The position numbers were made by a program, and so were the translations under genes. Below are positions 9,844 through 16,983 of a stretch of DNA of 64,000 nt, piece by piece. Origin of the DNA: Streptomyces olivochromogenes (GTDB lineage: Bacteria > Actinomycetota > Actinomycetes > Streptomycetales > Streptomycetaceae); NCBI RefSeq assembly GCF_021538895.1, contig NZ_JADDRL010000009.1, positions 1 to 64,000 of the forward strand. Direction: 5' to 3'. The first letter of the stretch is position 1; every line of letters starts with the position of its first letter. The notes under the pieces are model-generated. The model ran no database searches. It was given only the letters and a program-made list of their open reading frames with translations, and was not told the DNA's origin.

Positions 9844-10166
9844 CCCCGTGCGGCGCCCTCTCCCCGGCCGCCCGGCTCCGCAAACGCCGCGACCGACGCG
9901 GCAGTTGCCGGTGCCCGGGCGGCCGGGGAGATTACCGGGCGGTCAATCTTGAAAGATCAATGAGTCCCGCTATCATCACACCCACACACGGTGTGACCGA
10001 CTGCCGACGCAGGGCTGATCGGTGTGCGCCGATCCTTGCCTTCCCCTGACCGGTCCCTGACCCGAGGCCAACCCTCTACGGGTTCGAGGCGGGTCCCGCA
10101 CCCCCCACCTCGTACGCCTTCGGGCCTGGCCGCCCGTGCGCGTGCACGATCGAAAGCAGCACAACC
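9844..10166 (+). promoter_or_regulatory. Regulatory region of the permease operon: promoter and two operators
   Basis: A gene-free stretch of 323 bp. TTGAAA (9949-9954) and TATCAT (9971-9976) form a good sigma-70-type promoter with 16 bp spacing. An imperfect palindrome ATCTT-GA-AAGAT (9947-9958) overlaps the -35 box. A second inverted repeat, TCACACC-7 nt-GGTGTGA (9976-9996), begins at the -10 box. Such positions suit repressors that block RNA polymerase. The remaining 170 bp to the permease start show nothing clear except a weak GAAAG ribosome site. Confidence 0.5.
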
Positions 10167-11639
10167 ATGAGCAACAACAGGGGCAGAGGGCTGCAGGCCA
10201 ACGCCCTCGGCATGTTCGACACCGTGGTCATGGCCGTCGCGGGCAGCGCACCGGCGTACTCGCTGGCCGCAACCACCGCGGTGCTGGTCGGCGCGGTGGG
10301 ACTGGCCAGCCCGGCGGCGCTGCTGTACTGCGCGATACCCATGCTGGGCATCGCGCTGGCGTTCAGCTATCTGGGCCGGATCGACGTGAACGCGGGCGCG
10401 AGTTACTCGTGGGTGGGGCGCACGCTGCACCCCTTCCTGGGCTTCGTCAGCGGCTGGGCACTGGTGGTCTCCGCGACCATCTTCATGGTAGCCGGTTCGC
10501 TGCCCGCGGGTTCCATGACGCTCGCCCTCTTCGACGACAAACTCGCCGACGACACCGCCCTGTCGACGGCGGTGGGCGCGGCCTGGTTCCTCATCATGCT
10601 GGCCGTGGTCCTCGGCGGCGCCCGGCTCACCGTACGCGCGCAGCTGCTGATGTCCGGCGTGGAGCTGGCGATCCTGCTGCTGTTCGCGGTGCTGGCCCTC
10701 TTCCACACGGGCGACGCCCGCGCCTTCGACTGGTCCTGGCTGGGCTTCGGGCACTTCGACGGGATGGCCGGCTTCGCCTCGGGCGCGCTCATCGCCGCCT
10801 TCTACTACTGGGGTTGGGACGTCACCAGCAACCTCAGTGAGGAGACCCGCAACAGCCGCCGGACGACCGGTCTCGCGGGACTGATCGGCGTGGGCATCGT
10901 CTTCCTGCTGTTCGAGGTGTTCACGATCGCGGTGAACGTCATCCTGTCCTCGAAGCAGATCGAGGAGAACGACGCCAACGTGCTGGCCGTGCTCGGCGAG
11001 GAGGTCTGGCCCGGCTGGGGCGGCAAGCTCTTGATCGTCGCCGTGATGCTGTCCACCATCGCCACCCTGGAGACCACGCTCATCCAGGTCACGCGGTCGC
11101 TGTTCGCGATGGGCCGCGACCGTACGATGCCGTCCGCGCTGGGCCGGGTGCACCGCACCTGGAACACGCCCTGGGTCGCCATCGCCGTGGTCGGCGGGGT
11201 GGCGCTGGTGATGTTCATCGCCTCCAACGCCCTCGGCACGGTGGGCGACATCCTCTCCGACGCCATCTCGGCGATCGGCCTGCAGATCGCCGTCTACTAC
11301 GGCCTCGCGGGTCTGGCGGTGGTCGTCGCCTACCGCAAGATGCTGCTGAAGTCGGCCGCCGACTTCGTCCTCGGCGGACTGTGGCCGCTGTTCGGCTCGG
11401 TGTTCATGTTCTGGATCTTCGTCGAGTCGCTGGGCGAGCTGAGCGACGCCGCGATCTCGATCGGCATCGGCGGCCTGGCGCTCGGGCTGATCCCGATGTT
11501 CTGGTACTGGCGGCGGGGCAGCGACTACTACCGGCCCGCCAAGCTCGACGCCACCCGCGCCATCACGGCCGACTACGTCCCCGACGGCCACGTGGCCGAG
11601 CGGGCCCGTGCCCACGAGGGTCTCCCCACCGACTTCTGA
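10167..11639 (+). CDS. APC-superfamily amino acid permease
   Basis: 490 residues with about 12-13 hydrophobic helices, an inner-membrane importer of the amino acid-polyamine-organocation superfamily. TM1 carries the unwound-helix motif of the family (VVMAVAGSAPAYSLAAT), and the loop SYLGRIDVNAGASYSW is the usual conserved segment after TM2. The loop FYYWGWDVTSNLSEETRNSRR corresponds to the region after TM6 with conserved Glu and Arg. There is no signal peptide. The next gene starts 11 bp downstream with its ribosome site next to this stop codon, so the two form an operon. The substrate is not visible; the family includes transporters of GABA, ethanolamine, polyamines and glutamate. Confidence 0.88.
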   Translation: MSNNRGRGLQANALGMFDTVVMAVAGSAPAYSLAATTAVLVGAVGLASPAALLYCAIPMLGIALAFSYLGRIDVNAGASYSWVGRTLHPFLGFVSGWALVVSATIFMVAGSLPAGSMTLALFDDKLADDTALSTAVGAAWFLIMLAVVLGGARLTVRAQLLMSGVELAILLLFAVLALFHTGDARAFDWSWLGFGHFDGMAGFASGALIAAFYYWGWDVTSNLSEETRNSRRTTGLAGLIGVGIVFLLFEVFTIAVNVILSSKQIEENDANVLAVLGEEVWPGWGGKLLIVAVMLSTIATLETTLIQVTRSLFAMGRDRTMPSALGRVHRTWNTPWVAIAVVGGVALVMFIASNALGTVGDILSDAISAIGLQIAVYYGLAGLAVVVAYRKMLLKSAADFVLGGLWPLFGSVFMFWIFVESLGELSDAAISIGIGGLALGLIPMFWYWRRGSDYYRPAKLDATRAITADYVPDGHVAERARAHEGLPTDF

Positions 11640-11650
11640 GGGAGACCCCG

Positions 11651-12610
11651 ATGGCGCGAGACCGCTTCACGCCCGACTTCGACCCCGACTGCGGGGACGG
11701 GCCCCTGACCTCGGCCCGCCAGGACATCGTGATCGGCCGCTGGCAGGGTCCGCGGGACCTGCTGCGGGCCACCGGTGCCGACTGGGTCTCCCGGGGGCAC
11801 CGGATGCGACTGCTGGCGCAGGCGTGCGCGACCAGTACGACCTCGGAGACCTGGCTGGCCGCCGAGCCCCGCAGTGCCGACGCGCTGGTGCTGCGGGCCG
11901 CGACGGAGACGGCCCGGGCCTTCACCCTGGCCATCGCGGCGGGCCGGGGCATACCGATCGACCGGGACCGCATCGACGCGGCGGTACTGGCCTGTCTGCG
12001 GGCCGCCGAGGCCTGGCCGGAGGACCCTACGCCCTGGATCTCCCTGATCTCGGTGGCGCGCCTGTACCCCTCGGGCGTGCGCCGGCAGGAACTGGCGCGC
12101 TGGTGGGACGAGTTGCACCGGCGCGACCCCTACAGCGTGGAGGGCCACCTCCAGGTGCTGCACTACTACTCCTCCCGCTGGCACGGCACGCACGGCCTCA
12201 TGTACGACTTCGCGCGCGACGCGGCGGGCGTGGCCCCGCCGGGCTGCGCGCTGCCGGTCCTGGTGCAGTACGCCCGGGTCGAGGAGTTCCGGTACGTCCT
12301 CGACGGCGCCCAAGGGCAGCACGCGGCGGTGGGCGTGAGCCAGCACTGGAGCCACGACGGTGCCGTCAGCGACGTACGCCGCACCTGGCAGCGCTGGATC
12401 GCCGGCCGCGGCGACGCCCCGGTCGCCCCGGGCGAGCTGCGGGACCTCAACCACCTCACCCACGCGGCCTGCCAGGCGGGCGCCACGGACATCGCCGCGG
12501 CGCTGCTGCGGCTCCAGGGCCGCCGGGCGACACGGACCCCGTGGTCGTACACCGGCGATCCGGAGAAGCAGATCGCGAAGTGGCGCAAGGACCTGCGGCT
12601 GCGCCAGTGA
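11651..12610 (+). CDS. Hypothetical protein co-transcribed with the permease
   Basis: 319 residues, soluble, rich in Trp, Arg and Ala, with no domain I recognise. Helical repeat-like segments (LRAAEAWPEDPTPWISLISVARLY, ELARWWDELHRRDPYSVEGH) resemble the TPR-like folds found in many Streptomyces hypotheticals. The ATG at 11651 is preceded by GGGAG, which directly follows the permease stop. The close spacing indicates one operon with the permease. It could be a regulator of transport or have a role in metabolism of the imported amine, but no catalytic motif is visible. Confidence 0.8.
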   Translation: MARDRFTPDFDPDCGDGPLTSARQDIVIGRWQGPRDLLRATGADWVSRGHRMRLLAQACATSTTSETWLAAEPRSADALVLRAATETARAFTLAIAAGRGIPIDRDRIDAAVLACLRAAEAWPEDPTPWISLISVARLYPSGVRRQELARWWDELHRRDPYSVEGHLQVLHYYSSRWHGTHGLMYDFARDAAGVAPPGCALPVLVQYARVEEFRYVLDGAQGQHAAVGVSQHWSHDGAVSDVRRTWQRWIAGRGDAPVAPGELRDLNHLTHAACQAGATDIAAALLRLQGRRATRTPWSYTGDPEKQIAKWRKDLRLRQ

Positions 12611-12711
12611 GCGTTCCTCACCTTCGACGACCATCATGACCACAGCGGCGTAGTCGGCCGACCGAGAGGCGACCACGACAGGACACGAGCCGGGAACGAT
12701 CGACACCCTCC

Positions 12712-12750
12712 GACCGTCTACACTTCAGTGGACCGTCTACATGCATGTAG
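12712..12750 (+). promoter_or_regulatory. Tandem operator upstream of PAP2 gene with CTACATGCATGTAG palindrome
   Basis: GACCGTCTACA occurs twice as a direct repeat (12712-12722 and 12731-12741). The second copy runs into a perfect 14-bp palindrome CTACATGCATGTAG (12737-12750), 21 bp before the PAP2 start. The half-site CTACA/TGTAG is the same as in the boxes next to the BlaI gene near 15.5 kb, but the central spacer is 4 instead of 3 bp. Confidence 0.5.
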
Positions 12751-12771
12751 TCGAACGGAGGGCGCACCGCC

Positions 12772-13500
12772 ATGACCCGCAAGCGGCTCGCGGAACTCGC
12801 GGGCAGCGTCGGCCTCGGCGCCTGGACGGCGTTCGGGGTGCTGGCCATGATCGTGGCCGGCGCCCAGGGCTCGGCGGGATTTGTGGACGACGGCCCGCTG
12901 AGCTGGTCCCTCGGCCACCGCCCGGAGGTCGCCGTGGCCTTGGCCCGCGGGATCACCGCCACCGGGACGGGCGTCGTCCCGTACACGCTGGTGCTGCTGG
13001 CCGCGCTCCTCGCGGGGCGCACCCGGGCGCAGCGGCTGGTCGCCGTGCTGTTCGGCGTGGCCTGCCTGGCCGTCGGACAGGCCGTGCGGTACGGCGTGAT
13101 GACGCTGATCGCCCGGCCCCGCCCGCCGGAGTCCGACTGGCGGACGCACGCCTCCGGCTGGGCGTATCCCTCCGGCCACACCACCACGTCGGCCATCACC
13201 GCCGGGCTGGTCATCCTCGCGATATGTCTGCGCGCCCCGCGCGGCAAGGCGGGCCTGTGCTGGGCCGTCGGCTGCTGGGGCGCGCTGGTCGGGCTGACCC
13301 GTGTCTATCTGGGCGTGCACTGGTTCACCGACGTGATCGGCGGCTGGCTGTTCGCCGTCGGCTGGCTCGGGGCCTGGCTGTGCGCGGCGGCCTGGTGGAT
13401 GCCGAGCCGGTTCGTCCCCTCGGCCACAGGAACACCCGATCCCGACGCGCCGGTCGAGGGGAGCGCGTCCCGGGAGCCCGGTCGGTCGCGTCCCGGGTGA
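12772..13500 (+). CDS. PAP2-family membrane phosphatase
   Basis: 242 residues with about six membrane helices, a lipid-phosphate phosphatase of the PAP2 superfamily (phosphatidate, or undecaprenyl diphosphate recycling). All three motifs are visible: ARPRPPE (residues 114-120), PSGHTTTS (133-140, catalytic His136) and RVYLGVHWFTD (Arg177, His183, Asp187). The active site would face the outside. GGAGGG lies 9 nt before the ATG. It stands alone and has a marked palindromic operator at 12737-12750. If BlaI-type control is real, a role in the cell-envelope stress response is likely. Substrate specificity is not determinable. Confidence 0.9.
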   Translation: MTRKRLAELAGSVGLGAWTAFGVLAMIVAGAQGSAGFVDDGPLSWSLGHRPEVAVALARGITATGTGVVPYTLVLLAALLAGRTRAQRLVAVLFGVACLAVGQAVRYGVMTLIARPRPPESDWRTHASGWAYPSGHTTTSAITAGLVILAICLRAPRGKAGLCWAVGCWGALVGLTRVYLGVHWFTDVIGGWLFAVGWLGAWLCAAAWWMPSRFVPSATGTPDPDAPVEGSASREPGRSRPG

Positions 13501-13525
13501 CGGACCGGACGTTGCGCGCATCGCC

Positions 13526-14386
13526 TCACGGTGCCGCGTGCGGCCCGTCCGGGCGGTTGCGGCGCTGCTCGACCATCTCGCGACTGAGTTCCTCGACCTC
13601 CGCCTGGGGCAGTCGTTCGAAGCCGGCGTCGGTGATGACCGAGATCAGCGGGAAGATCCGGCGGTTGATGTCGGGGCCGCCGGTGGCCGAGTCGTCGTCG
13701 GCGGCGTCGTACAGCGCCTGGAGCGCGGCCAGCGCGGCCTCGCGCCGGGACATCCCGGGCCGGTACAGCTTCTTCAGCGCGCCGCGGGCGTACGGGGAAC
13801 CGGAGCCCTCGGCGTGGAAGTCCGCCTTCTCGTACAGACCGCCGGCGACGTCGAAGCCGAAGATGCGGCCCCGCTCGCCGTCGGACGCGCGGGCGCGGGT
13901 GTCGTAGCCGACGAGCAACGGGACCACGGCCAGGCCCTGCATGGCCTGGCCGAGGTTCTGCCGGATCAGCGCGGCGAGGCGGGTCGCCTTGGCGTCGAGG
14001 GTCATGGGAATGCCCTCGATCTTCTCGAAGTGCGTCAGCTCGACCTGGTAGAGCTTGACCATGTCCAGGGCGAGGCCGACGGTGCCGGCGAAGGCCACCG
14101 CCGTGTGGTCGTCGGCGGGGTACACCTTCTCCAGGTCGCGCTGGGCGATGAGGTTGCCCATGGTGGCCCGGCGGTCGCCGGCGATCAGCACGCCGTCGCG
14201 GTGGGCGAGGGCGAGGACCGTGGTGCCGTGCGGGAAGCGGTCGGGGGCGGCACGGGTCCCGTCCGGCAACGGGCTTGCGGTGGGCAGCAGTCGCGGCCGG
14301 TGCGCGGCCAGGAACTCGGTGAAGGACGAAGTCACGGGCGTGAAGAACTGCTCGCCCAGTCGGCCGTCGCCGTCGGTTCCCGCCAT
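13526..14386 (-). CDS. prcB: 20S proteasome beta subunit, orphan paralogue
   Basis: A 286-residue Ntn-hydrolase of the proteasome beta family. A 54-residue propeptide ends ...FPHG, so autocleavage would expose Thr55 (TTVLALAHRDG). The catalytic partners are conserved in mature numbering: Asp17 and Arg19 (AGDRRATMGN) and Lys33 (QRDLEK). The later body (FAGTVGLALDMVKLYQVELTHFEK) is typical for actinobacteria. The ATG at 14386 has AGGGGGAG upstream; a further upstream start would add 11 residues. What is odd is the context: no prcA, pup, dop, pafA or arc lies nearby, whereas the usual prcB sits in that locus. It is probably a second, alternative beta subunit that assembles with the main alpha subunit. 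The symbol is by family, not by locus. Confidence 0.88.
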   Translation of the reverse strand: MAGTDGDGRLGEQFFTPVTSSFTEFLAAHRPRLLPTASPLPDGTRAAPDRFPHGTTVLALAHRDGVLIAGDRRATMGNLIAQRDLEKVYPADDHTAVAFAGTVGLALDMVKLYQVELTHFEKIEGIPMTLDAKATRLAALIRQNLGQAMQGLAVVPLLVGYDTRARASDGERGRIFGFDVAGGLYEKADFHAEGSGSPYARGALKKLYRPGMSRREAALAALQALYDAADDDSATGGPDINRRIFPLISVITDAGFERLPQAEVEELSREMVEQRRNRPDGPHAAP

Positions 14387-14461
14387 GGCACTCCCCCTGG
14401 TACGTCGTCGGCCGGACAAGCAACTCCTACCTGGCGCGGGCGGCCGGGAAACGCGGCCCGG

Positions 14462-15421
14462 TCAAAGCGCCTTGCGGCGAACCAGTACCCCGAGCACCAC
14501 CAGGCCCGGCACCAGCGGCAGCCACACGGTCAGCAGGCGGTAGCCGAGCACGGCGGAAGCGGCCGCCGCGGCGGGCGCTCCGGCGGCGGTGAACGCGAGG
14601 GCGAGCGCCGCGTCGAGGGAGCCGATACCGCCCGGGGTGGGCAGCAGGGCCGCGGCGCTGCTGGCGGCCAGGTACAGGAGTGTCACCCGGGCCGGGGACA
14701 GGGGCAGTTCGACCGCCTGGGTGACGGTGATCAGCACCAGGGAGTGCAGCGCGGTGAAGGCCGCCGAACCGCCCCACAGCGCCGCCGCGCGCGGCGGACT
14801 CGCGTGCACGGCACGGATGTCGGCCAGCACGGTCGCGAGGGCCCGTCGGCACCGGGGCCACAGCCGGCTCCTGACCAGGACGACCACGAGGACGGCCAGC
14901 ACGAGGACGGCGACCGGCGCGCCGGCGGACAGGTTCGGGATCCGCAGCAGCCCGGGGCAGGCCGGGGCGAGCACCGCGATCAGCACCCCGCGGACGACGC
15001 CCCCGGCGGTGGCCTTGACCGCGAGCGCGCTGGCCGAGCGGGCGGCCGGCAGCCCGCAGCGCATCAGGAACCGCAGGTTCACCGCGCCCGCGCCGAGCCC
15101 CGCGGGCAGGACGTGGTTGGCGGCGCCGGCCGCGAACTGCGCGGCGACCAGCCGCCCGCCGGGCAGCCGCCGGACGACCGCGCCCTGCTGAGCCACCGCC
15201 GAGGCCGCCCAGGTCCCGACCGCCGCCGCGGCGCCCGCCAGCAGCCAGCCCTGGTCGGCGACGGCCAGCCGGACGGCCCCGGTGTGGAGCGCCGGCCAGT
15301 GCCGCCGGGCCAGATAGGCCAGGCCCACGAGGACGACGAGGCAGACGCCCGCGTGCCAGTAGGCCCGCCTGCGGCCGAGGGCGGCCGCGAGGCCGGGCGG
15401 GGTCGTCGGCGGGGTCGTCAT
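14462..15421 (-). CDS. Lysylphosphatidylglycerol synthase TM-region / UPF0104 flippase-like membrane protein
   Basis: 319 residues with about eight hydrophobic helices, from TM1 (HAGVCLVVLVGLAYLARR) to the C-terminal VPGLVVLGVLVRR. It carries the usual segments of the UPF0104/MprF-like membrane domain (AAQFAAGAANHVLPAGLGAGAVNLRFL-type signature, and PTPGGIGSLDAALALAF near the end). The family includes lipid flippases; no aminoacyl-transferase domain is attached. The ATG at 15421 overlaps the stop of an 18-codon upstream ORF as ATGA, so coupled translation is the likely start mechanism; an in-frame GTG at 15478 would give 338 residues. BlaI-type boxes at 15488-15524 sit in the divergent promoter region, suggesting envelope-stress control together with blaI/M56. 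Confidence 0.82.
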   Translation of the reverse strand: MTTPPTTPPGLAAALGRRRAYWHAGVCLVVLVGLAYLARRHWPALHTGAVRLAVADQGWLLAGAAAAVGTWAASAVAQQGAVVRRLPGGRLVAAQFAAGAANHVLPAGLGAGAVNLRFLMRCGLPAARSASALAVKATAGGVVRGVLIAVLAPACPGLLRIPNLSAGAPVAVLVLAVLVVVLVRSRLWPRCRRALATVLADIRAVHASPPRAAALWGGSAAFTALHSLVLITVTQAVELPLSPARVTLLYLAASSAAALLPTPGGIGSLDAALALAFTAAGAPAAAAASAVLGYRLLTVWLPLVPGLVVLGVLVRRKAL

Positions 15422-15474
15422 GAGCGCGCCGCTGGAAGGCAGGCGAGGGAGACGTTCGCACCGCCGGTCATCAT
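15418..15474 (-). CDS. 18-aa leader peptide coupled to the flippase gene
   Basis: ATG ATG at 15474 opens an 18-codon frame encoding MMTGGANVSLACLPAARS, whose TGA overlaps the ATG of the membrane-protein gene (ATGA). GGAGGAGGG lies just upstream at ideal spacing, while the downstream gene has no ribosome site of its own. This points to a translated leader that delivers ribosomes to the main gene. A regulatory (attenuation) role is possible but nothing else shows it. Confidence 0.45.
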   Translation of the reverse strand: MMTGGANVSLACLPAARS

Positions 15475-15487
15475 CCACCCTCCTCCA

Positions 15488-15524
15488 CTACAGCCCGTAG
15501 GGTCCGCCACCCTACAGCTTGTAG
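15488..15524 (+). promoter_or_regulatory. Two BlaI-type boxes in the divergent promoter region
   Basis: CTACA-GCC-CGTAG (15488-15500) and CTACA-GCT-TGTAG (15512-15524) match the dyad expected for BlaI/MecI/CopY repressors (TACAn..TGTA). The second is a perfect dyad. They lie upstream of the leader/flippase gene and about 130 bp upstream of the blaI-like gene. Confidence 0.6.
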
Positions 15525-15630
15525 TACCGAGCGCCGGAGTCGGCGAGCGATCCAGGGCCGGAAAAACATGCACAAAATAGCCTGAATTGGATGCCTGCAC
15601 AGCGCAGCCACACCCATGCGGTCGGCGGCC

Positions 15631-15643
15631 CTACGCGCTGTAA
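15631..15643 (+). promoter_or_regulatory. Degenerate BlaI-type box before the blaI-like gene
   Basis: CTACG-CGC-TGTAA has two mismatches to CTACA-nnn-TGTAG and ends 9 bp before the start codon of the BlaI-family gene, a position fitting autorepression. Confidence 0.45.
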
Positions 15644-15652
15644 GGTTGGGGC

Positions 15653-16036
15653 ATGGCTGGCACAGAGTCCCGCGGCAGAGCGGAGCGGCGCAGCGCCGGG
15701 GAACTTGAGAGCGAAGTGCTGGCCACACTCTGGGCGACCGAGCGCCCGCTGACGCCGGCCGAGATCCAGACGGAGATCGCCGGCGGGCTCGCGTACAACA
15801 CGGTGCACACCATCCTCAAGCGGCTGTACGACAAAGGACTCGTCCTGCGTGACGCCGCCGGGCGGCGCGGCGCCTACCGGCCCGCGAAGAACGCGGCCGA
15901 GCTGACCGCCGCGGCGATGCACGAAGCCCTGGACCGCGGCCCGGACCCGATCGCCGCCCTGCAGCAGTTCGTGTCCGGCTTGAGCCCCGACGAGGAGCGG
16001 GCCCTGCGCGACCTGCTCGGCGGAGGCCGTCCATGA
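15653..16036 (+). CDS. BlaI/MecI/CopY-family transcriptional repressor
   Basis: 127 residues, the standard length of the family. The winged helix spans residues 15-80: SAGELESEVLATLWATERPLT, AEIQTEIAGGLAYNTVHTILKRLYDKG, then wing residues RRGAYRP. The C-terminal helices (SPDEERALRDLLGG) form the dimerisation part. In this family proteolysis triggered by a membrane M56 peptidase inactivates the repressor. The next gene is such a peptidase and its ATG overlaps this stop (ATGA). Boxes of the CTACAnnnTGTAG type flank the gene, so autoregulation and control of the divergent flippase gene are inferred. Mature targets in Streptomyces are often envelope or respiratory-chain genes rather than beta-lactamase. 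Confidence 0.9.
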   Translation: MAGTESRGRAERRSAGELESEVLATLWATERPLTPAEIQTEIAGGLAYNTVHTILKRLYDKGLVLRDAAGRRGAYRPAKNAAELTAAAMHEALDRGPDPIAALQQFVSGLSPDEERALRDLLGGGRP

Positions 16037-16926
16037 GATTCGACGTCTACAGCCCGCTGCTGCTGTCGCTGCTGCTGCCCGCCGTCAGCCCGTTGATCGG
16101 CAGACGGGTGGCCCCGGCCCTCGCCGCCCGCGTCCTGACCTGTGCCGCCGCCCTGACCGCGGCGGCCACCACCTGGTCGCTCGTGCTGCTGACCACCGCG
16201 CTGGTCGGTGAGGCCCCGCCGGTGGTGGCTCAGGCCCGGCAGGACGGCCGGCAACCCGTCGATCCGGTGCCCGAGGCGATCGGGATCGCGGCCTGTCTGG
16301 CGCTCGTGGTCGTCGCCTGCCGAGTGCACCGGGCCCTGCGTGCCGAACGCGCCACACGGCGCGCGCTGCGCCGGCTGGCCGAGGGGCAGCCGGCGGACAC
16401 CGAGTTGATCGTCGCCGCGTCCGACGTGCCCCGGGCGTTCGCCATCCCCGGCAGGCCGGGACGGATCCTGGTCACCTCCGCCATGCTGGGCGCACTGCGA
16501 CCGGCGGAACGCCGCATCCTGCTCGCCCATGAACGCGCCCATCTGGCGCACCGGCACGGCCTGCTGGTGACCGCGGCCGCCCTCGCCGCCGCGGCCAACC
16601 CGCTGCTCGTACCGGTCCGCCGCACGGTCGCCTTCCTGGTCGAGCGCTGGGCGGACGAGCAGGCCGCGGCCGCCGTGGGCGACCGCGCGGCCACCGCCCG
16701 CACCCTGGCCCGGGCCGCCCTCACCGCCGGCCGGGCCCGGACCGCGTGCGCGCTGAACTTCACGGACCGCGCCGTCACCCGCCGGATCGCGGCCCTGCAG
16801 ACGGCCCCGCCCCCGCGCCTGTGGTCCGCCGCCGCGGCCGTCCTCGCCCTCGGCGCGCTGGCGGCCCTGAGCGCCGCGGACGCGACGGACGACCTGATCG
16901 GACTGCTGACCGGCCTGCTGTCCTGA
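16033..16926 (+). CDS. M56-family membrane metallopeptidase (BlaR1-like without sensor domain)
   Basis: 297 residues with hydrophobic helices at about 7-22, 30-58, 82-97, 175-195 and 264-285. The zinc site is HERAH (His166, Glu167, His170) and the downstream ligand region ERWADEQ (Glu204/Asp208), as in BlaR1/MecR1 and HtpX-like enzymes. It lacks the extracellular penicillin-binding sensor domain of BlaR1, which is normal for actinobacterial versions. Overlap of start and stop with the repressor gene indicates a two-gene operon. Inferred role: cleave or trigger inactivation of the BlaI-type repressor upon an unknown membrane signal. Confidence 0.87.
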   Translation: MRFDVYSPLLLSLLLPAVSPLIGRRVAPALAARVLTCAAALTAAATTWSLVLLTTALVGEAPPVVAQARQDGRQPVDPVPEAIGIAACLALVVVACRVHRALRAERATRRALRRLAEGQPADTELIVAASDVPRAFAIPGRPGRILVTSAMLGALRPAERRILLAHERAHLAHRHGLLVTAAALAAAANPLLVPVRRTVAFLVERWADEQAAAAVGDRAATARTLARAALTAGRARTACALNFTDRAVTRRIAALQTAPPPRLWSAAAAVLALGALAALSAADATDDLIGLLTGLLS

Positions 16927-16983
16927 CCGGACGTGCCCTCCTGACCGACCGCGCTGTCCCGACCGTCCGGCAAATCAGCCCGA

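Noticed and set aside
13505..13552. Inverted repeat CCGGACG/CGTCCGG as terminator between PAP2 and proteasome genes
   Set aside because: The loop is over 30 nt and the right arm lies inside the proteasome coding sequence.
16927..16970. CCGGACG/CGTCCGG repeat between M56 and GH65 genes as terminator
   Set aside because: 30-nt loop, no stem extension, no T-tract; likely chance in GC-rich DNA.
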